Positions 16,291 to 24,919 of a stretch of DNA of 64,000 bases are shown one piece after another. Under the pieces are notes generated by a model, which saw nothing but the letters and a program-made list of their open reading frames with translations, searched no databases and was not told the DNA's origin. A program made the position numbers and the translations under genes. Every line of letters begins with the position of its first letter. The stretch's first letter is position 1. The DNA comes from Stenotrophomonas maltophilia. GTDB taxonomy: Bacteria > Pseudomonadota > Gammaproteobacteria > Xanthomonadales > Xanthomonadaceae. The stretch spans positions 620,505 to 684,504 of the forward strand of contig DEVL01000003.1 in the NCBI GenBank assembly GCA_002363385.1. Direction: 5' to 3'.

Positions 16291-16475
16291 TGAAGGCCCG
16301 GTGCGCGCTGTCATCTGTGCGCGGCAGGCTGGTCCGCATACGCCGGCGAACGGCCGGTGCGCTGCGTTGGATTATGTGCGGTTGCAACATCGCCGCGACA
16401 GCGTAGCGACAGGTCCGTCCACGCCAACGGGGGTATGATCCCCTGTTCCTCTCGCCCATTCATCTGCAGAAAGCG

Positions 16476-18767
16476 ATGTCCAACGAAGATTTCAAACAGG
16501 CTGCCCTCGATTACCACCGCATGTCGCCGCCGGGCAAGATCCGCGTCGCAGCGACCAAGCCGATGCTGACCCAGCGTGATCTGTCGTTGGCGTATTCGCC
16601 GGGCGTGGCACACGCCTGCGAAGCGATCATGGCCGACCCGCAGCAGGCCAGTGAACTGACCGCCCGCGGCAACCTCGTCGCAGTGATCTCCAACGGCACC
16701 GCCGTGCTGGGCCTGGGCAACATCGGCCCGCTGGCCGGCAAGCCGGTGATGGAAGGCAAGGGCGTGCTCTTCCAGAAGTTCGCGGGCATCGATGTGTTCG
16801 ACATCGAGATCGATGAGAACGACCCGGACAAGCTGGTCGACATCATCGCCTCGCTGGAACCGACCTTCGGTGGCATCAACCTGGAAGACATCAAGGCGCC
16901 GGAGTGCTTCATCGTGGAGCGCAAGCTGCGCGAGCGGATGAATATTCCGGTGTTCCATGACGACCAGCACGGCACCGCGATCATCGTCGGCGCGGCCGTG
17001 CTCAACGCCATGCTCGTCACCGGCAAGAAGATCGACGAGGTGAAGCTGGCGACCACCGGCATGGGCGCGGCGGGTATTTCCTGCGTCAACATGCTGGTCT
17101 CGCTGGGCCTGAAGAAAGAGAACATCCTGGCCTTCGACCGCGATGGCGTGATCCACACCGGCCGCACCGACCTGGACCCGGAAAAGGCGCGTTACGCGCG
17201 TGATACCGACAAGCGCACGCTGGCCGAGATCGTCGATGGTGCGGATATCTTCCTGGGCCTGTCGGCCCCGGGGATCCTGACCGCGGACATGGTCAAGACC
17301 ATGGCCAAGGATCCGGTGATCTTCGCGCTCGCCAACCCGACCCCGGAGATCATGCCGGAAGTGGCCCGTTCGGTTCGTCCGGACGCGCTGATCGGTACCG
17401 GTCGTTCGGATTACCCGAACCAGATCAACAACGTGCTGTGCTTCCCGTACCTGTTCCGTGGTGCGCTGGATGTCGGCGCGACCGCGATCAACGAAGAAAT
17501 GAAGATCGCCTGCGTGCACGCGATCGCCGCGATGGCACGCCGCGAGGCCAGCGACCTGGGCTCGGCCTATGGCGATGAGACCCCGAGTTTCGGTCGTGAC
17601 TACCTGATTCCGCGTCCGTTCGATCGCCGTCTGCTGGTGGAACTGTCGGCTGCCGTGGCGCAGGCCGCGATGGATTCCGGCGTGGCCACCCGTCCGGTGG
17701 CCGATATGGGCGCCTACCGCGAGAAGCTGGCCCAGTTCGTCTACCGTACCAGCCTGATGATGAAGCCGGTCTACGACCGTGCGCGGTCGGACAAGCAGCG
17801 CGTGGTGTACGCCGAAGGCGAGGAAGAAGTGGTGCTGCGCGCGGTGCAGAATGTGGTCGATGAAGGCCTGGCGCAGCCGATCCTGATCGGCCGCCCGGAC
17901 GTGATCGAGGCCCGTGTCGAGCGCCTCGGCCTGCGCATGAAGGCCGGTGTCGATTTCGACATCACCAACATCAACGATGATCCGCGCTTCAACGAGTACT
18001 GGCAGTACTACCACAACCTCACCGGCCGTCGTGGTGTGACCGTGGCCGCGGCCAAGAACCTGATGCGCTCGCGCCCGACCCTGATCGCTGCGGTCATGGT
18101 GGCGCGTGGCGAAGCCGATGCGATGCTGACCGGCGTGGTCGGCCGCTTCCACAAGAAGCTCGGCTACGTGCGCAGCGTGCTGCCGCTGGAAGCCAAGGTG
18201 ACCTCCACCTCGGCGATGACCGGCGTGATCAACCAGCAGGGCGTGTTCTTCTTCGTGGATACCCACGTGCAGGAAGACCCGACCGCCGAGCAGATCACCG
18301 AAGCGACGCTGCAGGCGGCGTACCGCATGAAGTTGTTCGGCATCGAACCGAAGGTGGCGCTGCTGTCGCACTCCAACTTCGGCAGCCATGATTCCCGGGA
18401 TGCGCTGAAGATGCGCACCGTCCGCGAGATGCTGCTCAAGCGCAACCCGCGCCTGAACGTGGACGGTGAAATGCAGGGCGACACCGCGTGGGATGAAGCG
18501 CTGCGCCAGAAGCTGCTGCCCAACAGCACGCTGAAGGGCCGCGCCAACCTGTTCGTGCTGCCCAACCTGGAAGCGGCCAACATCGCCTACAACCTGGTGC
18601 GCGTGTTCACCGACGGCGTGGCGATCGGCCCGATCCTGATGGGCGTGGCCAAGCCGGTGCACATCCTGACCACCAGCGCGACCTCGCGCCGCGTACTCAA
18701 TATGACCGCCATCGCGGCCGTGGATGCGCAGATCCGCAAGCAACTGGAGGCGGAAAAGAACGCGTAA
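16476..18767 (+). CDS. maeB: NADP-dependent malic enzyme with C-terminal phosphotransacetylase-like domain
   Basis: This 763-residue MaeB-type enzyme decarboxylates malate to pyruvate with NADPH formation in the cytoplasm. The N-terminal malic domain (about 15-160; YSPGVAHACEAI) and NAD-binding domain (about 165-410; TTGMGAAGISCVNML, DGVIHTGR, FALANPTPEIMPE) are followed by a PTA_PTB-like domain (about 430-760), usually regulatory and binding acetyl-CoA. The length is normal. A TATGAT box at 16434-16439 is a candidate -10 element; the leader has no strong Shine-Dalgarno. Placement next to dctA links C4-dicarboxylate uptake to pyruvate and NADPH supply. Confidence 0.96.
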   Translation: MSNEDFKQAALDYHRMSPPGKIRVAATKPMLTQRDLSLAYSPGVAHACEAIMADPQQASELTARGNLVAVISNGTAVLGLGNIGPLAGKPVMEGKGVLFQKFAGIDVFDIEIDENDPDKLVDIIASLEPTFGGINLEDIKAPECFIVERKLRERMNIPVFHDDQHGTAIIVGAAVLNAMLVTGKKIDEVKLATTGMGAAGISCVNMLVSLGLKKENILAFDRDGVIHTGRTDLDPEKARYARDTDKRTLAEIVDGADIFLGLSAPGILTADMVKTMAKDPVIFALANPTPEIMPEVARSVRPDALIGTGRSDYPNQINNVLCFPYLFRGALDVGATAINEEMKIACVHAIAAMARREASDLGSAYGDETPSFGRDYLIPRPFDRRLLVELSAAVAQAAMDSGVATRPVADMGAYREKLAQFVYRTSLMMKPVYDRARSDKQRVVYAEGEEEVVLRAVQNVVDEGLAQPILIGRPDVIEARVERLGLRMKAGVDFDITNINDDPRFNEYWQYYHNLTGRRGVTVAAAKNLMRSRPTLIAAVMVARGEADAMLTGVVGRFHKKLGYVRSVLPLEAKVTSTSAMTGVINQQGVFFFVDTHVQEDPTAEQITEATLQAAYRMKLFGIEPKVALLSHSNFGSHDSRDALKMRTVREMLLKRNPRLNVDGEMQGDTAWDEALRQKLLPNSTLKGRANLFVLPNLEAANIAYNLVRVFTDGVAIGPILMGVAKPVHILTTSATSRRVLNMTAIAAVDAQIRKQLEAEKNA

Positions 18768-18778
18768 GGCGTTCTTTT
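18754..18778 (+). terminator. terminator overlapping the maeB stop codon
   Basis: Ten-base arms AAAAGAACGC and GCGTTCTTTT flank GTAAG, so the stem includes the last codons of maeB and the loop contains the TAA stop. The T-tract is part of the right arm. A second GC-rich hairpin (18793-18818) follows. Confidence 0.75.
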
Positions 18779-19136
18779 CAGCGTCAGTTGCCAGAACGCG
18801 CCCTCCGGGGCGCGTTCTCGTTGTGGCGCGTGTATCTGCCACACACGCGCCGCACAGACGTCATGGCTCTGCAACGTCCCAAGCGCCCAATACCCCCACG
18901 CGGCCCGGCCGTGGCGGCGCTCCGGTGGGGGCGCCGCCACCCTGGGCCCGACCAGATCCTCCACGATCAGCCACGGGAACGGTGTCATGCGCCATCAACG
19001 GACGAAGCGGTATTTCCAGCAGTTGTTCGCGCTGTACGCCGGCCTGGTCGGCGCGCGCTGAAGACGGTAACGATGGCACCGGTAGTGCCGGCCGCTGGCC
19101 GGCTCCTGGCAGACGCCGACCGGCCACCCGCAGCAA
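18779..19136. other. intergenic region with hairpins and a SMAG repeat
   Basis: No convincing ORF is present. It holds an 11-bp hairpin AGAACGCGCCC/GGGCGCGTTCT (18793-18818), a 10-bp hairpin GTGGCGGCGC/GCGCCGCCAC (18911-18940) and a SMAG repeat (19082-19104: GTAG, then stem GCCGGCC-GCT-GGCCGGC). The two convergent flanking genes, maeB and the BSP protein, end at its sides. Confidence 0.6.
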
Positions 19137-19835
19137 TCAGCGTGTCCGCACGTACTGCGCCCACAACACCGGCAACGCCACGCCGCTGAGCGTTTCCCAC
19201 AGCGCCGGCGTATAGCGGCCCTCACGCAGGGCGCCATCCAGCGCCTTCACCAGGCCGGGATGGGCTTCCTCGGTCCACTTCAGGAACGCACCGGTGACCC
19301 GGTAGCCGGTAGTGAAGCTCTGCTCCGGTTTGACCTGCGTCGGCAACGCCCAGCCTGCCGCGGCGTTGTCCTTGCCATAGCGGTCACGCGCGTAGTCGGC
19401 GATTCCCTCCACCAGCCAGCCCGGCACGCGCGCATTGGCGTACTCCGGGTAGCCCTGCACGATGTGCATCGCCTCATGCGTGACCAGATCGATATCGCCC
19501 GGGTGCGTGTGCAGCCAGGCCGGATTGATCGTGATCGTCGCTGCCTGCGCCTTCTCGCCGACGAAGGCGATGCCGTCGTACGCCGGGTCGATGACGATGC
19601 CGATCTGCGTCGGCGCGGCCGGATGGAAGTCGGCACGTTCGCGCAGATACGCACCGAAGAAGGTCTCGATGATGCGCGCCCGCACCGGCGCGGCCAGCGC
19701 ATCGCTGGCGTCGCGGTAGTGCAGGGTCACGTCCTCGCGGGTCTGTGTGGTCTCGAACGCGTGCGCATCGGCGAGCCCAGCGGTGACGAGCAGGGCGGTC
19801 AGCAGGCTCCGGGTGATGGGCAGGGGAGTCCTCAT
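19137..19835 (-). CDS. exported BSP-family (basic secretory protein) putative metalloprotease
   Basis: This 232-residue protein has a signal peptide (about 1-26, ADAHA) and a gluzincin-type zinc motif HEAMH at 120-124 followed 19 residues after the second His by Glu143 in WLVEGIADYARDRYG, as in thermolysin-like sites. The arrangement, with NPAWLHTHPGDIDLVTHE before the motif, fits the basic secretory protein family first named from plant proteins. Its start overlaps the GH92 stop by four bases (ATGA), so it is translationally coupled to the mannosidase. It may act on the protein part of glycoproteins whose glycans the mannosidase trims; that is an inference from the pairing. Confidence 0.82.
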   Translation of the reverse strand: MRTPLPITRSLLTALLVTAGLADAHAFETTQTREDVTLHYRDASDALAAPVRARIIETFFGAYLRERADFHPAAPTQIGIVIDPAYDGIAFVGEKAQAATITINPAWLHTHPGDIDLVTHEAMHIVQGYPEYANARVPGWLVEGIADYARDRYGKDNAAAGWALPTQVKPEQSFTTGYRVTGAFLKWTEEAHPGLVKALDGALREGRYTPALWETLSGVALPVLWAQYVRTR

Positions 19836-22800
19836 CGTGTCGCCGCAGCCGCAGCCGCAGCCGCAGGCGCAAGCAGCTCCACTTCCGCCAGTTGCAGGCG
19901 CCCTGGTCCGCCGATGCGCAGCCGGTACTCGGCGTAGCGGCCCGGCTGGGCGATGCGGAACGGCCGGGTCTGCATGGCCCAGGCGAAGGCTTCGCCACGT
20001 CGCTGGTCCACCTGCACCCAGCGCCCACCGGTCGTGCGCGCCTCCAGCGTCCAGTCGCCGCCCCGGATCGGGCCGTTGCCGCTGGTCAACGTGTACATCG
20101 ACGGCGTCCCTGATGCGACGTTGCTGAAAGTGATCGTGCTCGATCCACCCAGCGGCAGTGCTGTGGCGGCGTCGTCATCGATCAGCGCGGCAGCTGCGCG
20201 GCCATCGCCAAGCTGGGCGGTGGCACCGCTGCCGAGCAGATCGTGCAGCAGAGCCGGCTGCTGGCCGCGTGCAGTGAGCGAACGCGGTGCATCGTCCGGG
20301 CCAGTGCCCCAGCGCGAGGGCTCCGGGCCCATGACGAAGTCCAGCGTGGCGCCCTTGGCCAGCAGGTCGTGCGGCAGCCAGGTTTTGGTCCACGGGGTGC
20401 CGTTGACCTTCAGCGACTGCACGTAGATGTTGCGGTCCGAGTTCTCCGGCGCGTTGACGGTCAGCACCGCGCCGCCCTGCAGCTCAACGCGGGCATGGCG
20501 GAACAGCGGTGAACCGATCACGTACTCTGGCGCGCCCATACGCAGCGGATAGATGCCGAGCGAGGCGAACAGGTACCACGCCGAGGTCTCACCATTGTCC
20601 TCGTCGCCGGGGTAGCCCTGGCCGATCTCGCTGCCCAGGTACAGGCGCGAGAGGATCTCACGCACATGCTGCTGGGTCTTCCACGGCTGCCCGGCATACA
20701 GGTACATCCACGGGATGTGGTGCGCCGGCTGGTTGCTGTGCGCGTACATGCCCATGCGCACATCGCGCGCTTCGGTCATCTCATGGATGGTGCCGCCGTA
20801 GGAGCCGGCAAACGCGGCATCGGCGGTCTCGGGCGTGGCGAAGAAGGTGTCCAGCTTGGCCGCCAACTGCGCGCGGCCTCCGTACAGCGCCGCCAGCCCT
20901 TCGCCGTCATGCGCTGCCGTGAACGCGAACGTCCAGCCGTTGGATTCGGTGTAGTCATGGCCCCATACGCGCGGGTCATAGTCCTTGGCGTCCAAGCGCC
21001 AGCTGCCATCCGGCTTGCGACCCTGGAAGAAGCCAGCGGCGGGATCGAACAACGTGGCGTAGGTGCCGGCGCGGTGGCGGAAGTAATCGGCCTCGGTCGC
21101 ATAGCGTTCGCGCGCGGCCGGCGTATCGGCCTGCTTGGCCAGGACCTCGGCCATGTTCGCCACGCCGAAGTCGTTGAGCGCGCCTTCCATCGTCCACGAC
21201 ATGCCTTCGTGCACATCGGCGGTGGCATAACCACGGAAGGTGGAGCGGTCCATGCCCTTGCGTCCGACGTGGCGATCCGGCGGCACCACGGTCGCATTCT
21301 TCAGTGCGGCAGCGTAGGCCTCCTGCGGGTCGAAGCCGCCGATGCCCTTCAGCCACGCATCGGCGAAGGCCACGTCCGAACTGGTGCCCACCATCAGATC
21401 GGCATAGCCGGGCGAGGACCAGCGGGCGACCCAACCCCCGGCGCGGTACTGCTCCAGGAAGCCCTGCACCAGCGCACCAGCATCGTCCTTGGTGAACAGC
21501 GCATAGGCCGGCCAGGTGGTGCGGAAGGTGTCCCAGAAGCCGTTGTTGACGTAGACCTTGCCGTCGCGCACCGGCGCGAAGCTGCGCGTGGCGCTGCCGT
21601 CGGTGTTCTCATCCGAGGCGCTGGCCTGGCTGGCATAGCGCCAGTCCGGTGCCGCCGCGGTGCCAGCATTCTCATGGCCGGAATTGGGATAGAGGTAGAG
21701 GCGGTACAGATTGGAGTAGAGCGTCGTCTTCTGGTCATCGCTTGCATCGCCCACGTCGAAGCGGGCCAGGCGCTGATCCCACGCCTCCTGCGCGCGCGCG
21801 GCCACGCGATCCACATCGTCGCTGGCAGCCACTTCCAGCGCGAGGTTGTGGCGCGCCTGCTCGACCGAGATCAGCGACGTGGCGATGCGCATGGAGACGC
21901 GGCGGTCGGTGCCCGCATCGAACTTGATGTAGCCGGTCGGGCGGCCGGTCTTCACCGTGCCGCTGCTGCGCCACGGGCGGTCGAAGCTGGCCACCACGTA
22001 CATTCGGGTGGCGCCGGTGGACAGGCCGCTGCGCGTATCGGTATAGCCGGAGAGTGTCTGGGTGGCCGCATCCAGCGTCAGTCCGCCGCGCGCGTCGACG
22101 TTGTCGAACAGCAGGTTGGCATCACCGCCGTCGGGGAACGCGAAGCGGAAGATCGCGGCGTGGTCGGTCGGTGCGATCGACGCGGCGATGCCGTTGTCGA
22201 AGCGCACGTCATAGCGGTACGGGCGGGCCCGCTCGTTCTCTCGCGAGAAGCTCAGTGCGCGTTTGCTGCGGTCGGCCTCGGGCACGCCACGGGTCGCCGA
22301 CGGCATCACCTGGAAGGTCTGGCGGTCGCCCATCCATGGGCTGGGCTGGTGGCTCAGCGCCAGCGCCTGCAGGCGAGGCCGGTTGGCCGCATCGTTCTGT
22401 TCGTTCCAGCGGTACAGCCAGGTCAGTGAGCCGGCATCGGTGACCGGTGTCCAGAAATTGAAGCCGTGCGGCACAGCGGTTGCCGGAAAATTGTTGCCGC
22501 GCGAGAAGGTGCCGTTGGCCTGCGTGCCGCGGGTAGTCAGCACCCAGTCCGAGGGGCGCTGCGGCGTGCTGCGCGGTTGCGCCTCCAGGCGGACATCGTC
22601 GACCCAGCCGGCCACTGGCGCGCCCTCGGTGCTGGCGACCTCCAGCTCGAGCGCGACCACGCGGCGCCCGCGCAATGCCGGGGTATCACCCAGACGAACG
22701 GCTTTGCGCGCCCACTGCTGCGGGTACAGCGTCTTCGAGTCGCCCTGCGCACGCGCACCCAGCGCCACGCCGTGATGATCGCGCGCGGCGCTGGCCGACA

Positions 22801-23206
22801 CGCGGGTACCGTCGTCGAGCACCAGATCGAGCGAGACATAGGTCGAGGCCACGGTGTCGTTGCCGACGATCTCGGGCAGCACCAGCCAGGACAGGGTGGT
22901 CTCGGCCTCAATGACCAGATCGGTGTTGAACAGCTGGCGGCGCGCCTGGCCGCCGGCGCTGGCGTAGTGCAGCGCATGCAGGCCGCTGTAGCCGACGCCG
23001 GGCTTGGCCGCGTAGGGGGCGGCTGGGCCACTGCCGATCCGTACCTGCAGTGCGCCGTCGCCGGCCGCCGCGGCCGGGGCCGGCTGGCCCGGCTCGAAGG
23101 AGGTCTGCAGGCCCTGGGCAGCGGCCGGCAGGGCGATCGAAGCGCAGGCCAAAGCCAGGGCGAGGGGAAGAGCGCGGCGGGCAGGGCGCAGGTCGGACAG
23201 GGTCAT
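19832..23206 (-). CDS. GH92 family exo-alpha-mannosidase, exported
   Basis: This 1124-residue glycoside hydrolase has a signal peptide (about 1-30, ALPAAAQ), an N-terminal beta-sandwich carbohydrate-binding-like region, and the GH92 core: VPHGFNFWTPVTDAGS, SHQPSPWMGDRQTFQVMP, FWDTFRTTWPAYALF, NQPAHHIPWMYLYAGQPWKTQ and GYPGDEDNGETSAWYLFASLGIYPL. A further ligand-binding-like domain (about 960-1124) follows. These Ca-dependent enzymes remove alpha-mannose from high-mannose N-glycans. A longer ATG start at 23398 lacks signal-peptide character and overlaps the promoter region; ATG 23206 has GGGAG upstream. Two LacI-like operators lie about 190-260 bp upstream. Confidence 0.92.
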   Translation of the reverse strand: MTLSDLRPARRALPLALALACASIALPAAAQGLQTSFEPGQPAPAAAAGDGALQVRIGSGPAAPYAAKPGVGYSGLHALHYASAGGQARRQLFNTDLVIEAETTLSWLVLPEIVGNDTVASTYVSLDLVLDDGTRVSASAARDHHGVALGARAQGDSKTLYPQQWARKAVRLGDTPALRGRRVVALELEVASTEGAPVAGWVDDVRLEAQPRSTPQRPSDWVLTTRGTQANGTFSRGNNFPATAVPHGFNFWTPVTDAGSLTWLYRWNEQNDAANRPRLQALALSHQPSPWMGDRQTFQVMPSATRGVPEADRSKRALSFSRENERARPYRYDVRFDNGIAASIAPTDHAAIFRFAFPDGGDANLLFDNVDARGGLTLDAATQTLSGYTDTRSGLSTGATRMYVVASFDRPWRSSGTVKTGRPTGYIKFDAGTDRRVSMRIATSLISVEQARHNLALEVAASDDVDRVAARAQEAWDQRLARFDVGDASDDQKTTLYSNLYRLYLYPNSGHENAGTAAAPDWRYASQASASDENTDGSATRSFAPVRDGKVYVNNGFWDTFRTTWPAYALFTKDDAGALVQGFLEQYRAGGWVARWSSPGYADLMVGTSSDVAFADAWLKGIGGFDPQEAYAAALKNATVVPPDRHVGRKGMDRSTFRGYATADVHEGMSWTMEGALNDFGVANMAEVLAKQADTPAARERYATEADYFRHRAGTYATLFDPAAGFFQGRKPDGSWRLDAKDYDPRVWGHDYTESNGWTFAFTAAHDGEGLAALYGGRAQLAAKLDTFFATPETADAAFAGSYGGTIHEMTEARDVRMGMYAHSNQPAHHIPWMYLYAGQPWKTQQHVREILSRLYLGSEIGQGYPGDEDNGETSAWYLFASLGIYPLRMGAPEYVIGSPLFRHARVELQGGAVLTVNAPENSDRNIYVQSLKVNGTPWTKTWLPHDLLAKGATLDFVMGPEPSRWGTGPDDAPRSLTARGQQPALLHDLLGSGATAQLGDGRAAAALIDDDAATALPLGGSSTITFSNVASGTPSMYTLTSGNGPIRGGDWTLEARTTGGRWVQVDQRRGEAFAWAMQTRPFRIAQPGRYAEYRLRIGGPGRLQLAEVELLAPAAAAAAAATR

Positions 23207-23398
23207 GCAAGGGTCTCCCGGGAAGGGCAGGCGGCAGGCAGGACCCGCATCGATGGCCACGGCGGACGGCGTCGCCCCAGCCATCGGCAGACGGCAGGAA
23301 AGAGGCGATGCATGTCCGGTGGGGGCGGGCAGGCGATCGGGTCGATGATCGGTACCTGCCCGATCGTGCATCACGACAACGGGGGATGACAAGTGCAA

Positions 23399-23467
23399 TT
23401 AGTTCGATCTAAATGCGGCAAATCCATTTCTTCGGCGATTATTGACAATGCATTTGGATCGATTTAA
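23399..23467. promoter_or_regulatory. paired LacI-like operators upstream of the GH92 gene
   Basis: Two near-palindromic 14-mers with a central TCGA occur: TTAGTTCGATCTAA (23399-23412) and TTGGATCGATTTAA (23454-23467). Their centres are 55 bp apart, about five helical turns. Extended to 18 bp they form an inverted pair sharing TCGATC and AAATGC. The shape fits LacI-family operators; no LacI-type gene lies in the window. Confidence 0.6.
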
Positions 23468-23552
23468 GAGCGCCGGTGGTCCGTTGGACGGGCGGTCAGC
23501 GTTCCCAAGCCGGGGTGCTTCGCTCCAGCGGCCGTCCGCAGCCGCCAGATGC

Positions 23553-23558
23553 TAGAAT
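23553..23558 (+). promoter_or_regulatory. -10 box TAGAAT of the zinc-finger/LPS gene group
   Basis: TAGAAT lies 35 bp before the ATG at 23594 and matches the xanthomonad TANAAT-type -10 element. No strong -35 hexamer is visible. Confidence 0.45.
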
Positions 23559-23593
23559 CGGCGGTCTCGCAACCCCCTTTGTGTGTCCACGCC

Positions 23594-23791
23594 ATGAGCC
23601 ATACCGCCACCGCGCCCGCCAATGCCGAGAAGCGCTACACCGTGCACCGCAGCGATCTGCCGCTGAGCTGCCCGACGCCGGAAATGGCGCTGTGGAACTC
23701 CCACCCGCGCGTGTACCTGCCGATCGAAGACGAGCCCAACTGCGAGGCTGCGTGCCCGTACTGCGGCGCCGTGTTCGTGCTCGCCGACTGA
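23594..23791 (+). CDS. small CHCC-type zinc-finger protein
   Basis: This 65-residue protein carries the zf-CHCC pattern related to the mitochondrial complex I subunit NDUFS6: SCPTPEMALWNSHPRVYLPI followed by CEAACPYCGAVFVLAD. The Cys/His set could bind one zinc. An in-frame upstream ATG at 23549 is rejected because it precedes the predicted transcription start. It lies 15 bp before the glycosyltransferase gene and is probably co-transcribed. The function in bacteria is not established. Confidence 0.88.
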   Translation: MSHTATAPANAEKRYTVHRSDLPLSCPTPEMALWNSHPRVYLPIEDEPNCEAACPYCGAVFVLAD

Positions 23792-23806
23792 CCTGCGGAC
23801 CACCCT

Positions 23807-24919
23807 GTGCGCCGACTGACCGTGGTGCAGCTGCTGCCGGCGCTGCACTCCGGCGGGGTCGAACGCTCCACCCTTGAGATCGCCTCCGCCCTGGTGGCCG
23901 CCGGCCACCGGGCCATCGTCGTGTCCGCTGGTGGGCGTCTGGTCGAGCCGTTGCTTGCCAGTGGCGCCGAACACCTGACCCTGGATATCGGCCGCAAGTC
24001 GCTGCTGACGCTGCGCCATGTGCTGACCCTGCGCAACCTGTTCAACGAGGTGGGCGCGGACATCGTGCACGCGCGTTCGCGGCTGCCGGCGTGGCTGGGC
24101 CTGTACGCCGTGCGCAACCTGCCGGCGGCGACGCGTCCGCATTGGGTCACCACCGTGCACGGGCTCAACTCGCCGGGCCGCTACAGCGCGGTGATGACCA
24201 GCGGCGAGCGCGTGATCTGCGTGTCCAACAGCGTGCGTGAGTTCGTGCGTACGCATTATCCGAGCGTGCCGGCCGAGCGCCTGCAGGTGATCCCGCGTGG
24301 CGTGGATGTCAGCCAGTTCCCGCGTGTGGCCCGCCAGGATCGGCGTGCGCGCCTGGCCGTGGCCGCGCAGCATCCCGCGCTGGCCGGCGATGCGCCGTTG
24401 CTGTTGCTGCCTGGCCGTGGCACCCGCCTGAAAGGGCATCGCCACGCGCTGAGCCTGCTGGCAGGACTACATACCGCCGGCGTGCCGGCCACGCTGTGGA
24501 TGCCGGGCACGCGCGAGCCCGGCCGTGAATCCTATGTCGCCGAACTGGAAGCACAAGCGCGCAGCCTGGGCGTGTTCGATGCGGTGCTGATGACCGCACC
24601 GACCTCGCGCATCGCGCAGGCCTATGCGGCCAGTGATCTGGTGCTGCAGCTCTCGGACAAGGCCGAAGCGTTTGGCCGCACCGTGGTGGAAGCCTTGTCG
24701 GTGGGCCGGCCCGTGCTGGGCTGGAACCATGGTGGCGTGGGTGAGTTGTTGACTCAGCTGCAACCCTCCGGCGCGGTACCCTTGGGCGACGCCGACGCAC
24801 TGCTGGCGCGCGCGCAGCAGTTGCTGCTGCAGCCGCCCTCATTGCCGACGCGGATCCCGTTTACCTTGCAGGCCATGCAGCGTGACACGCTCCAGCTCTA
24901 TACCTCCCTCATCGGCTGA
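23807..24919 (+). CDS. GT4-family glycosyltransferase
   Basis: This 370-residue cytoplasmic or membrane-associated glycosyltransferase of the GT-B fold starts with GTG. The N-terminal HSGGVERSTLEIASALVAAGH loop is typical of GT4 enzymes. The C-terminal domain carries LLPGRGTRLKGH and the EX7E motif in EAFGRTVVEALSVGRPVLGW. The gene is flanked by an O-antigen ligase-like gene, with which it overlaps by 38 bp, and by lpxL and waaA, so a role in LPS core or O-chain assembly is likely. Donor and acceptor sugars cannot be read from the sequence. Confidence 0.9.
   Translation: MRRLTVVQLLPALHSGGVERSTLEIASALVAAGHRAIVVSAGGRLVEPLLASGAEHLTLDIGRKSLLTLRHVLTLRNLFNEVGADIVHARSRLPAWLGLYAVRNLPAATRPHWVTTVHGLNSPGRYSAVMTSGERVICVSNSVREFVRTHYPSVPAERLQVIPRGVDVSQFPRVARQDRRARLAVAAQHPALAGDAPLLLLPGRGTRLKGHRHALSLLAGLHTAGVPATLWMPGTREPGRESYVAELEAQARSLGVFDAVLMTAPTSRIAQAYAASDLVLQLSDKAEAFGRTVVEALSVGRPVLGWNHGGVGELLTQLQPSGAVPLGDADALLARAQQLLLQPPSLPTRIPFTLQAMQRDTLQLYTSLIG

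Noticed and set aside
16311..18842. 843-codon minus-strand ORF opposite maeB
   Set aside because: Mirror of a conserved enzyme gene, of low complexity, without a ribosome binding site or family likeness.
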